A stretch of DNA of 64,000 nucleotides from contig NZ_CAJXGF010000003.1 of the NCBI RefSeq assembly GCF_913053745.1, positions 1-64,000 on the forward strand. The letters are read 5' to 3'. The stretch is from an uncultured Nitratireductor sp. GTDB taxonomy: Bacteria; Pseudomonadota; Alphaproteobacteria; Rhizobiales; Rhizobiaceae. The notes under the pieces were generated by a model. That model did not search any database, was not told where the DNA came from, and was given only the letters and a program-made list of their open reading frames with translations. A program made the translations under genes and the position numbers. Shown in pieces: positions 33,017 to 41,757 of the stretch; positions within the stretch are counted from its first letter, which is position 1, and each line of letters starts with the position of its first letter.

Positions 33017-36000
33017 ATGGCCGACACGCCCTTTCCCTATCCGAAAGAAACCCGCGAAACCGACATACTTGTCGGAACAGGTGTTGCCGATTATGGCCCC
33101 TTCGACTTCCGGATATTCGACACGGCCGATGTGGAGGTGTTGACCAAACCTGCCGGCCAGGCATTGTTTGCCGAGGCGGCGGTCACTGTTTCAAAGGTAT
33201 CCGACGATCCGTTCGATCATTTCACGGTGCGGTTCGCCGAGAACATCACTTCGGAAACGCAGTTCATCGTCCGCGCGGTGCGCGTGCATGAGCGTCAGGT
33301 GGCCGTCACGAAGGGCGGCGCAATTTCCACCGAACAGCTTGAAAAGGAGCTCTCAAAGCAGGGGACCGTGCTTGAGGAGCTGCGGCGCGACGTCGACCAG
33401 AGCATGCGCATGGACTATGGCAGCGATAGCGTTCGCGTTGCCAGGCTTCCGGAGGGCCATTTCTGGAAATCAGACGACGATGGAAACATGGTGGACGGCG
33501 GCACTGTCGAGGACATCGAACACGCGCAGGCCTATGCACAGCAAGCCGAGGATGCCAGGGACATTGCAGTGTCCAGCTCAGAAACTGCCGTGGCGGCACG
33601 CGATGAAGCCGTAGCGGCCGCATCTTCAGTCCAGAGCAAGCAGAGCACCTGGGCCTTCGCCGAGGCGAACTATAGCCCGGTAGTGGCTCCTGATTTCATC
33701 GAAACGGCCGGCTATGCCTCGGCGGGCGACCTGGGCGGAACGCAGTATGCCAGGAACGGTGCAGCGAGCGGGCACCTGACGATCACCCTCGATGACGGCG
33801 TAACAACCGTTGGATATGACGTTGCGGACAAACACCCGAATCCGCTCATGTTTGGTGCTGTCGGAGACGGGGGCACGAACGACACGGCGAAGTTTGCTGT
33901 GCTTGAAGCCGCCTATCCGGGTGCAGCTATCAACGGCATGGGAAAGATCTATGCGGTGTCGGCCGAGCCTACCGGTGCGCAGTATTTCAATCTGACATTC
34001 AAGGTTGGCTCCAAGACAATTCGCAAATCCAAAATCGAGAAGGACCATCCGTTTGCCGGCGGGTCTGTAATGGTTAGCCCCGCCTTTGACGGGCAGGCCA
34101 ATCAATCCGGGCCGATCTGGTATTCGGCGGAGGAGAACCGGCTGCATCGTATTCGCGGATTGCTCACACAGCACGGGCCGCATGACGGGGTTCTGATTAT
34201 CTATGAACAATCCGAGGACGGCGGCGGGCAATGGATCAACGCCCGTTCTCTCTACGGGCATCCGGACAAAGCAGTATCGGGAACGACCGGTGGATTGATG
34301 GGAGGAGGCCGTTTCGGTCTCATCCTTGCAGTCGTGGAAAGCGGGTTGCGCACCTGGTATTTCATGTACTCCGACAACCAGGGTTCCACCTGGACCCAGC
34401 CGGTATCCATGGGGATCACCAACCGCTTTCCCTACGGCCCAATGTATCGCTATCCGGCGTCTGCCGGTGGTCACGACACTGATGGCTGGATCACATATGC
34501 TTATTGGGGGCCGCAGATCTGGGCCATCTACACCACGGACAACGGCGCCACATGGTCCGAAACTCTGGTGTTTGACGGCACGTCTTCCGGAACTGCCATT
34601 GGCGGTTCGGCATCTAGCATGACGATCAACGATGCCGACATTAACCGCAACTGGCTGCCGAACGACGATCTCCTCGTCAATATGAACCTGACAATCACCG
34701 CCGGGACAGGTTCGGGTCAAACGCGCCGCATCGCCAACTATGCTGGTGGCGTTGCTTCCGTCACGATTGACTGGGATACGCCGCCCGACGCGACAAGCGA
34801 GTGGTCGATACAGGGGCCGGACGAAATTGCGGTGACGCAGGTCAACGATGAGGCCAAGTGGGTTCTGTATGCTCGCGGCGCAGGCAACTTCCTGGCTGCC
34901 ACCTCGACAGATATGACGAGCCTGGTCGGCAATGCGTGGAACGACAGCGGCATTGGCAACAAGGGACCGGTTGCCGGTGCAAGGACGGTGGGCGATAGCC
35001 CGTTCCTCTGGACGGCATGGGGAAAGATATTCTTCATCTGCCCGCGCCGCGAGAATTGGGGCGGCGATGGAGGCGACGAGAACGGCATGGCCGTTTGGGA
35101 CCAGGAAGCGGACTCGCTGTTTGCAAACGGTGGCGTGTATGAAGTGACTGGCGGCTACAATTGGATGGAGCTTCCAAGCCGACCGACCGGTTTGCCCTAT
35201 GTTGCCGAGACGCCTCGTGGCCCGATTATCACGTTTCGCGTGGGAGAAAGTATTCATTCGTCATCATTCTTCGAAGCCGCGACCAACCAGCTGGTGCTCA
35301 TATCCGGCTATCCGATGATCAATGCCTTGAGTGCCCGTCAAATCAGGCCTGGCGAAAATCTGATGCACAATGCAGGCTTCGAGCATGCGGATCGTGGCGA
35401 GAGTTTTCCGGGAATAACGGAGAACGGAAGGCTAACGATAGAGCGCTGGAAGTTCTGGGCGTCCGGAGGGGACTTTGATGTCTCTCGTGTCGAGAATGAC
35501 ATCAAAGTCACGCGGGTGCTTCCACACCGGCCGCGTTATGCAATGCAGATCACTACGAACACGCCGTCTGATTTCAGTGGTCCGCAACAGGATTTTCGCG
35601 GGGAGCAGGCGCTCGTAAACTTCTGTGACAAGCGGCTGACGGTACAGCTATGGGGAATAGGCGAGCCGCCAAGTGTGCTGCAACTCAAGGCGCAAGTGTT
35701 TTACGGATCTGGCGGATCTCCAAGTGAAGCGAACAACATCGGGTTTCCGAAACCCGTCGTGATTGCTGGTGGATTCTGGTACGTCTCAGCAAGCATTACA
35801 ACGCCGACGCTTTATGAAAAGTCGATTGGTTCATCCGCTAGCCTCTTTCGTATCGAGGTGAACAACGGGGCATCGGCAGATCCGTGGGAATGCAAAATTT
35901 TGGGCATGAAGACTGAAGTCGGCGACGTTGCCACGCCCCTACTGCCACCAGACCCGATCAGGGAACTTTCGAACTGCCGGGCATATTTCGAGCGGCTGGG

Positions 36001-36289
36001 CGGTATCACGGAGAAGCGTATCTGCGCCGCAGTTCGTGAAAACAGCACCCTTGCAATCGGCACGCTTCACTATTCTCCGAAGGTGGAAACCCCGCATTTC
36101 GGCATTGCTGGCGCGTTTACGATCGAGAACCTGAATACCGCCGTTCCAGCCACCGGAGTTACTTTCACGAAGATCGACAAGACAAGTGCCGATGTGAACA
36201 TCAGTCACAATACGGATACAGGATATGAAGTCGGGCACCTGGTTGGAGATGGACCCTCATCCGTGATTACAGTCGATGTCGGCGCATAG
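33017..36289 (+). CDS. Tailspike with T7 gp17-like N-terminus and sialidase-type Asp boxes
   Basis: Receptor-binding and probably glycan-cutting tail protein of 1090 residues. Residues about 1-150 match the virion-binding domain of T7 gp17 ('FPYPKETRETDILVGTG', 'DVDQSMRM'), followed by an Ala/Glu coiled coil (about 165-200). The central part has at least two canonical Asp boxes, 'SDNQGSTW' and 'TTDNGATW' (about 455-520), as in beta-propeller sialidases and K1F-type endosialidases. The C-terminal 300 residues are beta-rich and end in 'SVITVDVGA'. Target glycan unknown. GAGGTGACACG precedes ATG. The 3' end overlaps the acyltransferase gene tail to tail by 23 bp. Confidence 0.85.
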   Translation: MADTPFPYPKETRETDILVGTGVADYGPFDFRIFDTADVEVLTKPAGQALFAEAAVTVSKVSDDPFDHFTVRFAENITSETQFIVRAVRVHERQVAVTKGGAISTEQLEKELSKQGTVLEELRRDVDQSMRMDYGSDSVRVARLPEGHFWKSDDDGNMVDGGTVEDIEHAQAYAQQAEDARDIAVSSSETAVAARDEAVAAASSVQSKQSTWAFAEANYSPVVAPDFIETAGYASAGDLGGTQYARNGAASGHLTITLDDGVTTVGYDVADKHPNPLMFGAVGDGGTNDTAKFAVLEAAYPGAAINGMGKIYAVSAEPTGAQYFNLTFKVGSKTIRKSKIEKDHPFAGGSVMVSPAFDGQANQSGPIWYSAEENRLHRIRGLLTQHGPHDGVLIIYEQSEDGGGQWINARSLYGHPDKAVSGTTGGLMGGGRFGLILAVVESGLRTWYFMYSDNQGSTWTQPVSMGITNRFPYGPMYRYPASAGGHDTDGWITYAYWGPQIWAIYTTDNGATWSETLVFDGTSSGTAIGGSASSMTINDADINRNWLPNDDLLVNMNLTITAGTGSGQTRRIANYAGGVASVTIDWDTPPDATSEWSIQGPDEIAVTQVNDEAKWVLYARGAGNFLAATSTDMTSLVGNAWNDSGIGNKGPVAGARTVGDSPFLWTAWGKIFFICPRRENWGGDGGDENGMAVWDQEADSLFANGGVYEVTGGYNWMELPSRPTGLPYVAETPRGPIITFRVGESIHSSSFFEAATNQLVLISGYPMINALSARQIRPGENLMHNAGFEHADRGESFPGITENGRLTIERWKFWASGGDFDVSRVENDIKVTRVLPHRPRYAMQITTNTPSDFSGPQQDFRGEQALVNFCDKRLTVQLWGIGEPPSVLQLKAQVFYGSGGSPSEANNIGFPKPVVIAGGFWYVSASITTPTLYEKSIGSSASLFRIEVNNGASADPWECKILGMKTEVGDVATPLLPPDPIRELSNCRAYFERLGGITEKRICAAVRENSTLAIGTLHYSPKVETPHFGIAGAFTIENLNTAVPATGVTFTKIDKTSADVNISHNTDTGYEVGHLVGDGPSSVITVDVGA

Positions 36290-37301
36290 GTGACGCTGGA
36301 ACAGGTGACCTTGCATGCCGAAGCCTGCGGGCCGGCGTCTCGAAATAGGTGTATAGCAGCTTTGAAAGTACGAGAGTGACGGCCGTGCTGGCGGCGAGAA
36401 GCGTCAGCGTGTCGGCATCCCCCAATTGTAGCTTGAGCTCGAAAAACACGACCAGATGCAGGAGATAGAGCGAGTAGCTGATATCACCAAGGAAGACCGC
36501 CACTTTTCTGGCCGCTCCGGTAATCCTCGCTCTGGCACCCAGGACCACCACGCCTATCGACAAGGCGATCATCAGGGCTGACGGCCAGTCCGCAATTATC
36601 GTCACCCGATCCCATCCAGCGAGGTGGGGGAGTGTAACGATTGCCAGCAGTGTTGCCAGAGAAAGCCAGATGGAACCGCCAAACTTGGGCAACAGGTGAA
36701 ACACCCGCGCGGCAAGCACGCCGGCGACAAAGTAGCAAAGGAACGTGATCGCCTGCGTGTATGGCGACCAGGTAGATACGATGTCCTTGTTTGAGTAGAT
36801 CGCATGGACATAGATAAAATGCAGCATGAATGTCGCAATGGTGAGAGCCGCCAATGCCTTCACGCTTCGAAAGAGCAGGACAACCGGGAACAACAGATAG
36901 AACACTGCTTCGATGCCTATGCTCCAACCTCCTGGCGTCATGGATGTCGTGCCCGGATTGGAGAGACCGAACAACAGCGAGACGTTGACCAGGTACTGAC
37001 TGAATCGGTCGAACGTGATCGGGTTGGAAAATAGCTGATATGTCACCACCGCCGTGTATAGCGGCATGATGCGAAACGCTCTCGCCAGAAAGAAGTCTTT
37101 GAGGCTTTCCGATGAAAGTGGTTTCTCGCCATACACATAAAAAAGCGTGAAACCGCTGAGAACAAAGAAAATGTAGACGGCATAAGTACCGGCGGCCGCG
37201 AAGTTCCCGAGCCCGGAATAGTAGGCATAGTGATAGACCATCACCGAGACGGCGCACAGGCCCCGGATCAGATCCAGGCCGATCAATCGTTCTTTGCTCA
37301 A
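36267..37301 (-). CDS. OafA/YrhL-type membrane acyltransferase
   Basis: Acyltransferase family 3 enzymes acetylate surface polysaccharides at the inner membrane. From a TTG at 37301 (GAGGGG 8 nt upstream) the protein has 344 residues with about ten membrane segments. Signatures: 'LDLIRGLCAVSVMVYHYA' (catalytic His), 'FFVLSGFTLFYVYG', 'GGWSIGIEAVFYLLFP' and 'ISYSLYLLHLVVFF'. The track's upstream ATG adds a basic stretch without ribosome site. It is the only late-region gene on the minus strand and sits between tailspike and endolysin, a usual place for lysogenic conversion genes. Confidence 0.88.
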   Translation of the reverse strand: MSKERLIGLDLIRGLCAVSVMVYHYAYYSGLGNFAAAGTYAVYIFFVLSGFTLFYVYGEKPLSSESLKDFFLARAFRIMPLYTAVVTYQLFSNPITFDRFSQYLVNVSLLFGLSNPGTTSMTPGGWSIGIEAVFYLLFPVVLLFRSVKALAALTIATFMLHFIYVHAIYSNKDIVSTWSPYTQAITFLCYFVAGVLAARVFHLLPKFGGSIWLSLATLLAIVTLPHLAGWDRVTIIADWPSALMIALSIGVVVLGARARITGAARKVAVFLGDISYSLYLLHLVVFFELKLQLGDADTLTLLAASTAVTLVLSKLLYTYFETPARRLRHARSPVPASPMRRHRL

Positions 37302-37479
37302 GGCTAACCCCTCTGGATGCGCGCGATCGAAATAGCGTCTTCGTGGTTGCGCGTAAACCACCGATCTGCCCCGTCGCAAAAGGCTGGACACATCTGTCAG
37401 TCGGCACCTGTGCCCTCGATTCCACTTGACGCCCGTTGCGCCGCCTTAAGCTCCTCCCGTCGATCGACAGGAGGCTTGC

Positions 37480-38247
37480 ATGCCAGATCAATATTACGTC
37501 TACCGCCCGTTGCTGGATTTGATCGGCCACACAGAAGGCACCGACAAGGGGCGCGGCTACAACGAGACGCTGGCTTATGGCGCTTACACGGGCGGCGACC
37601 GCGAGCTGATCGCCATGACGCTGGATGAAATCGACCATTTGCAGACGGCGATGCTTGCGCACCCGAAAAACAAATGGAATTCATCCGCGCTCGGCCGCTA
37701 CCAGATCGTGCGGACCACGCTTCGCAAGATCCGCAAGAAACTCGGACTGCGCGGCGATGAACGGTTCAACAGGGCAATGCAGGACCGGATGGCCTGCTTT
37801 CTCCTGGGCGGCCGTGGCATCGACCGCTACCTGGTCGGCCGAATGAGCCAGGACAGCCTGATCAATGCACTGGCGCGCGAATGGGCGAGCCTGCCGACGA
37901 CGCGCGGCAAGGGACACTATGACGGCCAGCATGCAGCCGTTTCCGTCCATACGGTTCGCAAAGTTCTCAAAGAGGTGCGCGCGCGTTATCGTGGAGAATC
38001 CACACAGAAGCCCGTCAGCGAGCAAACGCAGCCTGCGACACCCCAGGAGCCGCCGACGCCCTCGAAACCCGCTCCTGAGTCGCGCAAGGGCGCAGAGAAG
38101 GCAGGATTGCTTGCGGGCATTCTTGCCGCTTTCGGGATCGGCGGCGGGGCGTACGCCCCGGACAGGCTGGCAGCGTGGATCCTGGGCTCGCTTGTGGTGA
38201 TCGGCATCGTGTTCGTTTGCTGGCGGATCTGGAGCCCAAAGAAATGA
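37480..38247 (+). CDS. Endolysin, lambda R-like, with C-terminal membrane segments
   Basis: Degrades peptidoglycan at lysis. 255 residues. The N-terminal 165 match the GH104 lytic transglycosylase of phage lambda (R): 'LLDLIGHTEGTDKGRGYNET' with catalytic E19 in the same place, 'SALGRYQIVRTTL' and 'ALAREWASLPTTRG'. A Pro-rich linker follows (about 178-208), then two hydrophobic segments ('AGLLAGILAAFGIGGGAY' and 'LAAWILGSLVVIGIVFVCWRIW'), which lambda R lacks. GACAGGAGGC precedes the ATG. Its stop overlaps the holin start (ATGA). Confidence 0.88.
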   Translation: MPDQYYVYRPLLDLIGHTEGTDKGRGYNETLAYGAYTGGDRELIAMTLDEIDHLQTAMLAHPKNKWNSSALGRYQIVRTTLRKIRKKLGLRGDERFNRAMQDRMACFLLGGRGIDRYLVGRMSQDSLINALAREWASLPTTRGKGHYDGQHAAVSVHTVRKVLKEVRARYRGESTQKPVSEQTQPATPQEPPTPSKPAPESRKGAEKAGLLAGILAAFGIGGGAYAPDRLAAWILGSLVVIGIVFVCWRIWSPKK

Positions 38248-38804
38248 GCGCCACGGCAATCGCCATCCCGATCGTGCTCGAGGTCGCGAAGCGCGTCGGC
38301 GCGCCGATGGTGGAACGCGTGCTGACCGAGTATCTGGGCAAGCCCACGGGGGAGTTTGCCGGGTCTCTGGCGGAACAGGTCATAGACGCCGTTCAGGGGC
38401 GCACCGCCGGCAGGAGCACGGATGGCCTTCAAGAGCCTCTGGACGATGCCGTTTTAGACGTTGAAGCCAACGTCATGCCCGATCTCATTTTCGCCCAGGT
38501 GGAGCAACAGCGCGAGGCCAACCGGCTGCAACTGGCCGAGATGGACAAGGGGCCGACCTGGACGTGGGGCTGGCGGCCGGCAACCATGTGGATGATTGCC
38601 GGGCTCTGGCTGTTCCTGGCCATCATCGTGCCGATGATCAACCTCATGCTTGCGCTCATGGGCGCATCCGCGCATGTGGTGCTTATCCTGGACATGGGAA
38701 CGCTTCTGACCCTGACCGGCATCTATATGGGCCTCTACATGGGCGGGCACACTGTCAAAAGCTCAATCGAAAAGGCGGCGGCGGCATGGGGCAGGAAACG
38801 GTAG
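38244..38804 (+). CDS. Holin of the 3-TM type
   Basis: A 186-residue protein with a soluble N-terminal half and membrane segments after residue 105: 'WRPATMWMIAGLWLFLAIIVPMI', 'MLALMGASAHVVLILDMGTLLTL' and a third 'LTGIYMGLYMGGHTV'. 'GPTWTWGWRPATMW' before the first segment is common to 3-TM holins known from gene transfer agents and alphaproteobacterial phages. It would make the lesion that triggers lysis. ATGA overlap with the endolysin gene. Confidence 0.8.
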   Translation: MSATAIAIPIVLEVAKRVGAPMVERVLTEYLGKPTGEFAGSLAEQVIDAVQGRTAGRSTDGLQEPLDDAVLDVEANVMPDLIFAQVEQQREANRLQLAEMDKGPTWTWGWRPATMWMIAGLWLFLAIIVPMINLMLALMGASAHVVLILDMGTLLTLTGIYMGLYMGGHTVKSSIEKAAAAWGRKR

Positions 38805-39124
38805 AAAAGCAAAAGCGGCAGTGGTTCGACAGCCGCTTGTCGATTGGCAACATCATCACGATTCTGGTCGTGCTCGCCGGCGTCATGGGTGGCTGGTTCA
38901 AGTTCGACAACCGTCTTTCGGCGCTCGAGCGCGAACAGCAGATCAACAAGACGCTGCGCGAGCAGGAAGACATGCGCCTGAGCGCGCGCCTGGCCGCCGT
39001 GGAAAGCGATCGCCAGGACATCGCCGCGCGCGTGATCCGCATCGAGGAGCGCATTGCCAACCAGGGCGAGAAGGTTGACAGGATCCTGCGGGCCGTAGAG
39101 AGAACGAGCTGGCAGCCTGATTAA
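38786..39124 (+). CDS. Membrane-anchored coiled-coil protein, spanin-like
   Basis: A 112-residue protein: short charged N-terminus, one membrane helix (about 18-38, 'IGNIITILVVLAGVMGGWF'), then a long charged coiled coil ('RLSALEREQQINKTLREQEDMRLSARLAAVESDRQDIA'). This is the layout of inner-membrane spanins (lambda Rz), and it follows the holin with a 19-nt overlap. No separate outer-membrane spanin gene was found, so the name is only by analogy. The last prophage gene before attR. Confidence 0.65.
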   Translation: MGQETVEKQKRQWFDSRLSIGNIITILVVLAGVMGGWFKFDNRLSALEREQQINKTLREQEDMRLSARLAAVESDRQDIAARVIRIEERIANQGEKVDRILRAVERTSWQPD

Positions 39125-39202
39125 GCGACTCACTCTGAAACGGGTTTGCGGAAAAACTTTAGCGCCCCTCTGTAAGATATTGTTTTTCCTTATTTTCATG
39201 CA

Positions 39203-39251
39203 GACTTTTAATCAGTAGGTCCAGGGTTCGAGCCCCTGCGCGCTCACCACC
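39203..39251. repeat. attR, 49-bp direct repeat
   Basis: Exact copy of 737-785: the 3' part of tRNA-Lys from the anticodon stem through CCA plus CC. The 5' half of a tRNA is absent here, so this is not a working gene. The chromosome resumes at 39252; the 178 bp from there to the ccdA-like gene hold nothing I can name. Confidence 0.95.
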
Positions 39252-39429
39252 GACTTTCTCGAAATCTCCTGTTGTGAGTGTATTTACCAGTATGCTGCCA
39301 GTGGTGACTGGCTGCTCAATCGCGACGGTATGCCACGGAAAGGTGATTGGCGTGTGCCCGTACCTCTGCTTATAGGGAACGTTCTTCGAGAAGCGCGCGG
39401 GTTTCGTGATTTTATGTTTGAGATGAAGC

Positions 39430-40188
39430 ATGGCGATTGACGTCGGATATTTAAGCGCCGCGGGTGCCGGAGCGTTGTCATTTCTGTCTCCATGCGTCCT
39501 GCCGCTGGTTCCTCCCTATCTGTGTTACATGGCAGGTGTGTCGGTCGAACAATTCCGCGGCGAAGGCGCAAGCGGAACTGAAATTTCGTCCGGCACTAAA
39601 ACGCGGTTTGCGCTTTTCGCGGCATCGTTCTCATTTGTGCTCGGCTTCACGACCGTATTCGTGCTGTTGGGAGCCGGCGCGTCCAGCGTGGGTGGCGTGC
39701 TGCGCGCCTGGCAGCAGGAACTCGCCATTCTCGCCGGTGTCGTCATAATCGTGATGGGGCTTAATTTCCTTGGCGTTGTGCGCATGCCTTTCCTGTCGCG
39801 CGAGGCGCGTTTCCAGGCCGGCGGCAAACCGGCCACCAAACTGGGTGCCTATATTATGGGGCTTGCCTTCGCTTTCGGTTGGACACCGTGCATCGGGCCC
39901 GTTTTGGGCCCGATCCTCACCCTTGCCGGCGGCCGCGATACGGTAGGGGACGGCGCATTGCTGCTCGCCATTTATTCGCTGGGGCTTGGTGTTCCATTTC
40001 TCCTGGCTGCATTGTTTTCCGGCAGTTTCATGCGCTTCCTCGCCCGCTTCCGCATGCATCTCGGCCGGGTGGAAAAGGTTATGGGCGGCTTTCTGGTGCT
40101 GGCTGGGATTCTCTTTCTGACTGGCGGTATGCAATCCATGGCCTTCTGGCTTCTTGAAACTTTTCCTGCACTGGGCAAACTCGGCTGA
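39430..40188 (+). CDS. ccdA: CcdA-type cytochrome c biogenesis / thiol transporter
   Basis: Inner-membrane protein that carries reducing equivalents to the periplasm, for example for haem ligation to cytochrome c. 252 residues, about six membrane segments. The two redox cysteines lie in '[16 protein letters not shown]' (about 18-33) and '[14 protein letters not shown]' (about 152-165), the twin motifs of the DsbD/CcdA family. It lacks the soluble DsbD domains. First chromosomal gene to the right of the prophage. Confidence 0.93.
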   Translation: MAIDVGYLSAAGAGALSFLSPCVLPLVPPYLCYMAGVSVEQFRGEGASGTEISSGTKTRFALFAASFSFVLGFTTVFVLLGAGASSVGGVLRAWQQELAILAGVVIIVMGLNFLGVVRMPFLSREARFQAGGKPATKLGAYIMGLAFAFGWTPCIGPVLGPILTLAGGRDTVGDGALLLAIYSLGLGVPFLLAALFSGSFMRFLARFRMHLGRVEKVMGGFLVLAGILFLTGGMQSMAFWLLETFPALGKLG

Positions 40189-40259
40189 CAGTGCATTGGT
40201 GTCGCCTGGGCGGGATGCTAAGAGAAAGCGAATCGTCCCAAGCACAACGGATTCAGCCC

Positions 40260-41615
40260 ATGAGCGAACGCACCTGCCTTTCCGTCATTCTCGCAGCCGG
40301 CGAGGGGACGCGGATGAAAAGCGCCACGCCGAAGGTGCTGCACAAGATCGCAGGGCTCGAAATGCTTGGCCATGTGACGCGTGCGCTCGACGAGGCAGGC
40401 TCCGGTGACAAGGCGCTGATCGTGGGCCATGGCGCTGAAGCCGTATCGAAAGCGGCGGAAAGTTTTGCACCGGGTGCCGAAACGTTCGTTCAGGCCCAAC
40501 GATTGGGAACGGGACATGCCGTGCTTGCCGCGCGGCCGGCCATCGCACGTGGATATGACGATGTTCTCGTGACCTTTGGCGATACCCCGCTCATTTCGCG
40601 CGAAGCCCTTCGGGCCCTGCGCGCGCGATTGGCCGACGGTTCCGACATTGTCGTCATGGGCTTTCGGACCGATCGTCCCGCAGGCTACGGGCGGCTGATT
40701 GAGGACGGCGAGGCGCTGGTCGCGATCCGTGAGGAGAAGGACTGCTCCGATGAGGAGCGCAAGATCACCTTTTGCAATGGCGGCGCCATGGGCATTTCCG
40801 GGGGGCGGGCGCTTGAACTTCTCGATTCTATTGGGAACGACAACGCCAAGGGCGAATATTACCTGACTGACATTGTCCAGATCGCGACCGGGCGTGGACT
40901 GACGGTCCGGGCAATCGAAGCCGACTACGAAAGCGCGCTCGGCATCAACAATCGTGCCGAACTGGCGAGTGCAGAGGCGATCTGGCAAGAACGCCGTCGC
41001 CACGCCATGATGCTCGATGGTGTGACCATGATCGCGCCGCACACGGTTTACTTTTCGCACGATACATCGGTCGGCCGCGATACCGTTATTGAACCCGATG
41101 TCTTCTTCGGACCGGGGGTGACGATTGGCGAGAACGTGACGCTGAAAGCCAACTGCCACATTGAGGAGGCGCGTGTCGACGCCGGAGCGTCCATTGGCCC
41201 GTTCGCGCGGCTGCGTCCGGGCGCCGAAATCATGGATGGTGCCAAGGTCGGTAATTTCGTCGAAATCAAGAAGACGCTTGTCGAACCGGGGGCCAAGATT
41301 CCGCATCTATCCTATGTGGGAGACGCGCGCATTGGTGCGAAGGCCAATCTCGGCGCGGGCACCATCACCTGCAATTATGACGGCTTCTCCAAACATTTCA
41401 CCGACATCGAGCCGGAGGCGTTTGTGGGAACGAATTCGTCACTGGTGGCTCCCGTAACCATCGGCGCGGGCGCTTATGTGGCGTCAGGCAGTGTCATCAC
41501 GGAATCGGTGCCCGCAGATGCGCTCGCTTTCGGACGCGCCCGCCAGTCCAATCGCGAGGGCCTCGGAAAACGTTTGCGCGAGCGCCTGGCAGTCCTCAAG
41601 GCGCGGCGCGGCTAA
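40260..41615 (+). CDS. glmU: Bifunctional N-acetylglucosamine-1-phosphate uridyltransferase / glucosamine-1-phosphate acetyltransferase
   Basis: Makes UDP-GlcNAc in two steps for peptidoglycan and lipopolysaccharide. 451 residues from the ATG at 40260. The uridyltransferase half opens with '[22 protein letters not shown]' (shortened signature LAAGxGTRM), with 'FGDTPLI' and 'CNGGAMG' further on. The acetyltransferase half is a left-handed beta helix with 'NFVEIKKT', '[10 protein letters not shown]' and '[11 protein letters not shown]'. GlmS, the preceding step of the pathway, is encoded next. Confidence 0.97.
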   Translation: MSERTCLSVILAAGEGTRMKSATPKVLHKIAGLEMLGHVTRALDEAGSGDKALIVGHGAEAVSKAAESFAPGAETFVQAQRLGTGHAVLAARPAIARGYDDVLVTFGDTPLISREALRALRARLADGSDIVVMGFRTDRPAGYGRLIEDGEALVAIREEKDCSDEERKITFCNGGAMGISGGRALELLDSIGNDNAKGEYYLTDIVQIATGRGLTVRAIEADYESALGINNRAELASAEAIWQERRRHAMMLDGVTMIAPHTVYFSHDTSVGRDTVIEPDVFFGPGVTIGENVTLKANCHIEEARVDAGASIGPFARLRPGAEIMDGAKVGNFVEIKKTLVEPGAKIPHLSYVGDARIGAKANLGAGTITCNYDGFSKHFTDIEPEAFVGTNSSLVAPVTIGAGAYVASGSVITESVPADALAFGRARQSNREGLGKRLRERLAVLKARRG

Positions 41616-41757
41616 CCGTGACATTAAGGCGCCTTCGACAGTGGAACATGCCTGATATGAACTGAAAGACTTGTTGATTTTCATCCGTTTCTTGAGCGTT
41701 CTAGAACATCCGCGTAAATCGGGGTTCGACTGTTTGGTGGGAGGCTGAGACAGCCAT

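Larger units (their letters stand above)
785..39202. mobile_element. Temperate podovirus prophage (~38.5 kb)
   Basis: The segment is bounded by exact 49-bp repeats in tRNA-Lys. It carries an integrase next to attL, a repressor/Cro-like switch, replication genes, terminase, T7-type connector and tail tube genes, internal virion proteins, tailspike and a lysis cassette in normal phage order. No essential gene is visibly broken and no frameshift was seen in the structural genes, so it looks intact. Period from att to att is 38,466 bp, a usual size for a T7-like virion genome. Confidence 0.95.

Noticed and set aside
30292-33027. 911-residue minus-strand ORF
   Set aside because: Spans three plus-strand genes and their junctions; typical high-GC antisense open frame.
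39203-39251. Second tRNA-Lys gene
   Set aside because: Only the 3' part from the anticodon stem is present; it is the attR copy.
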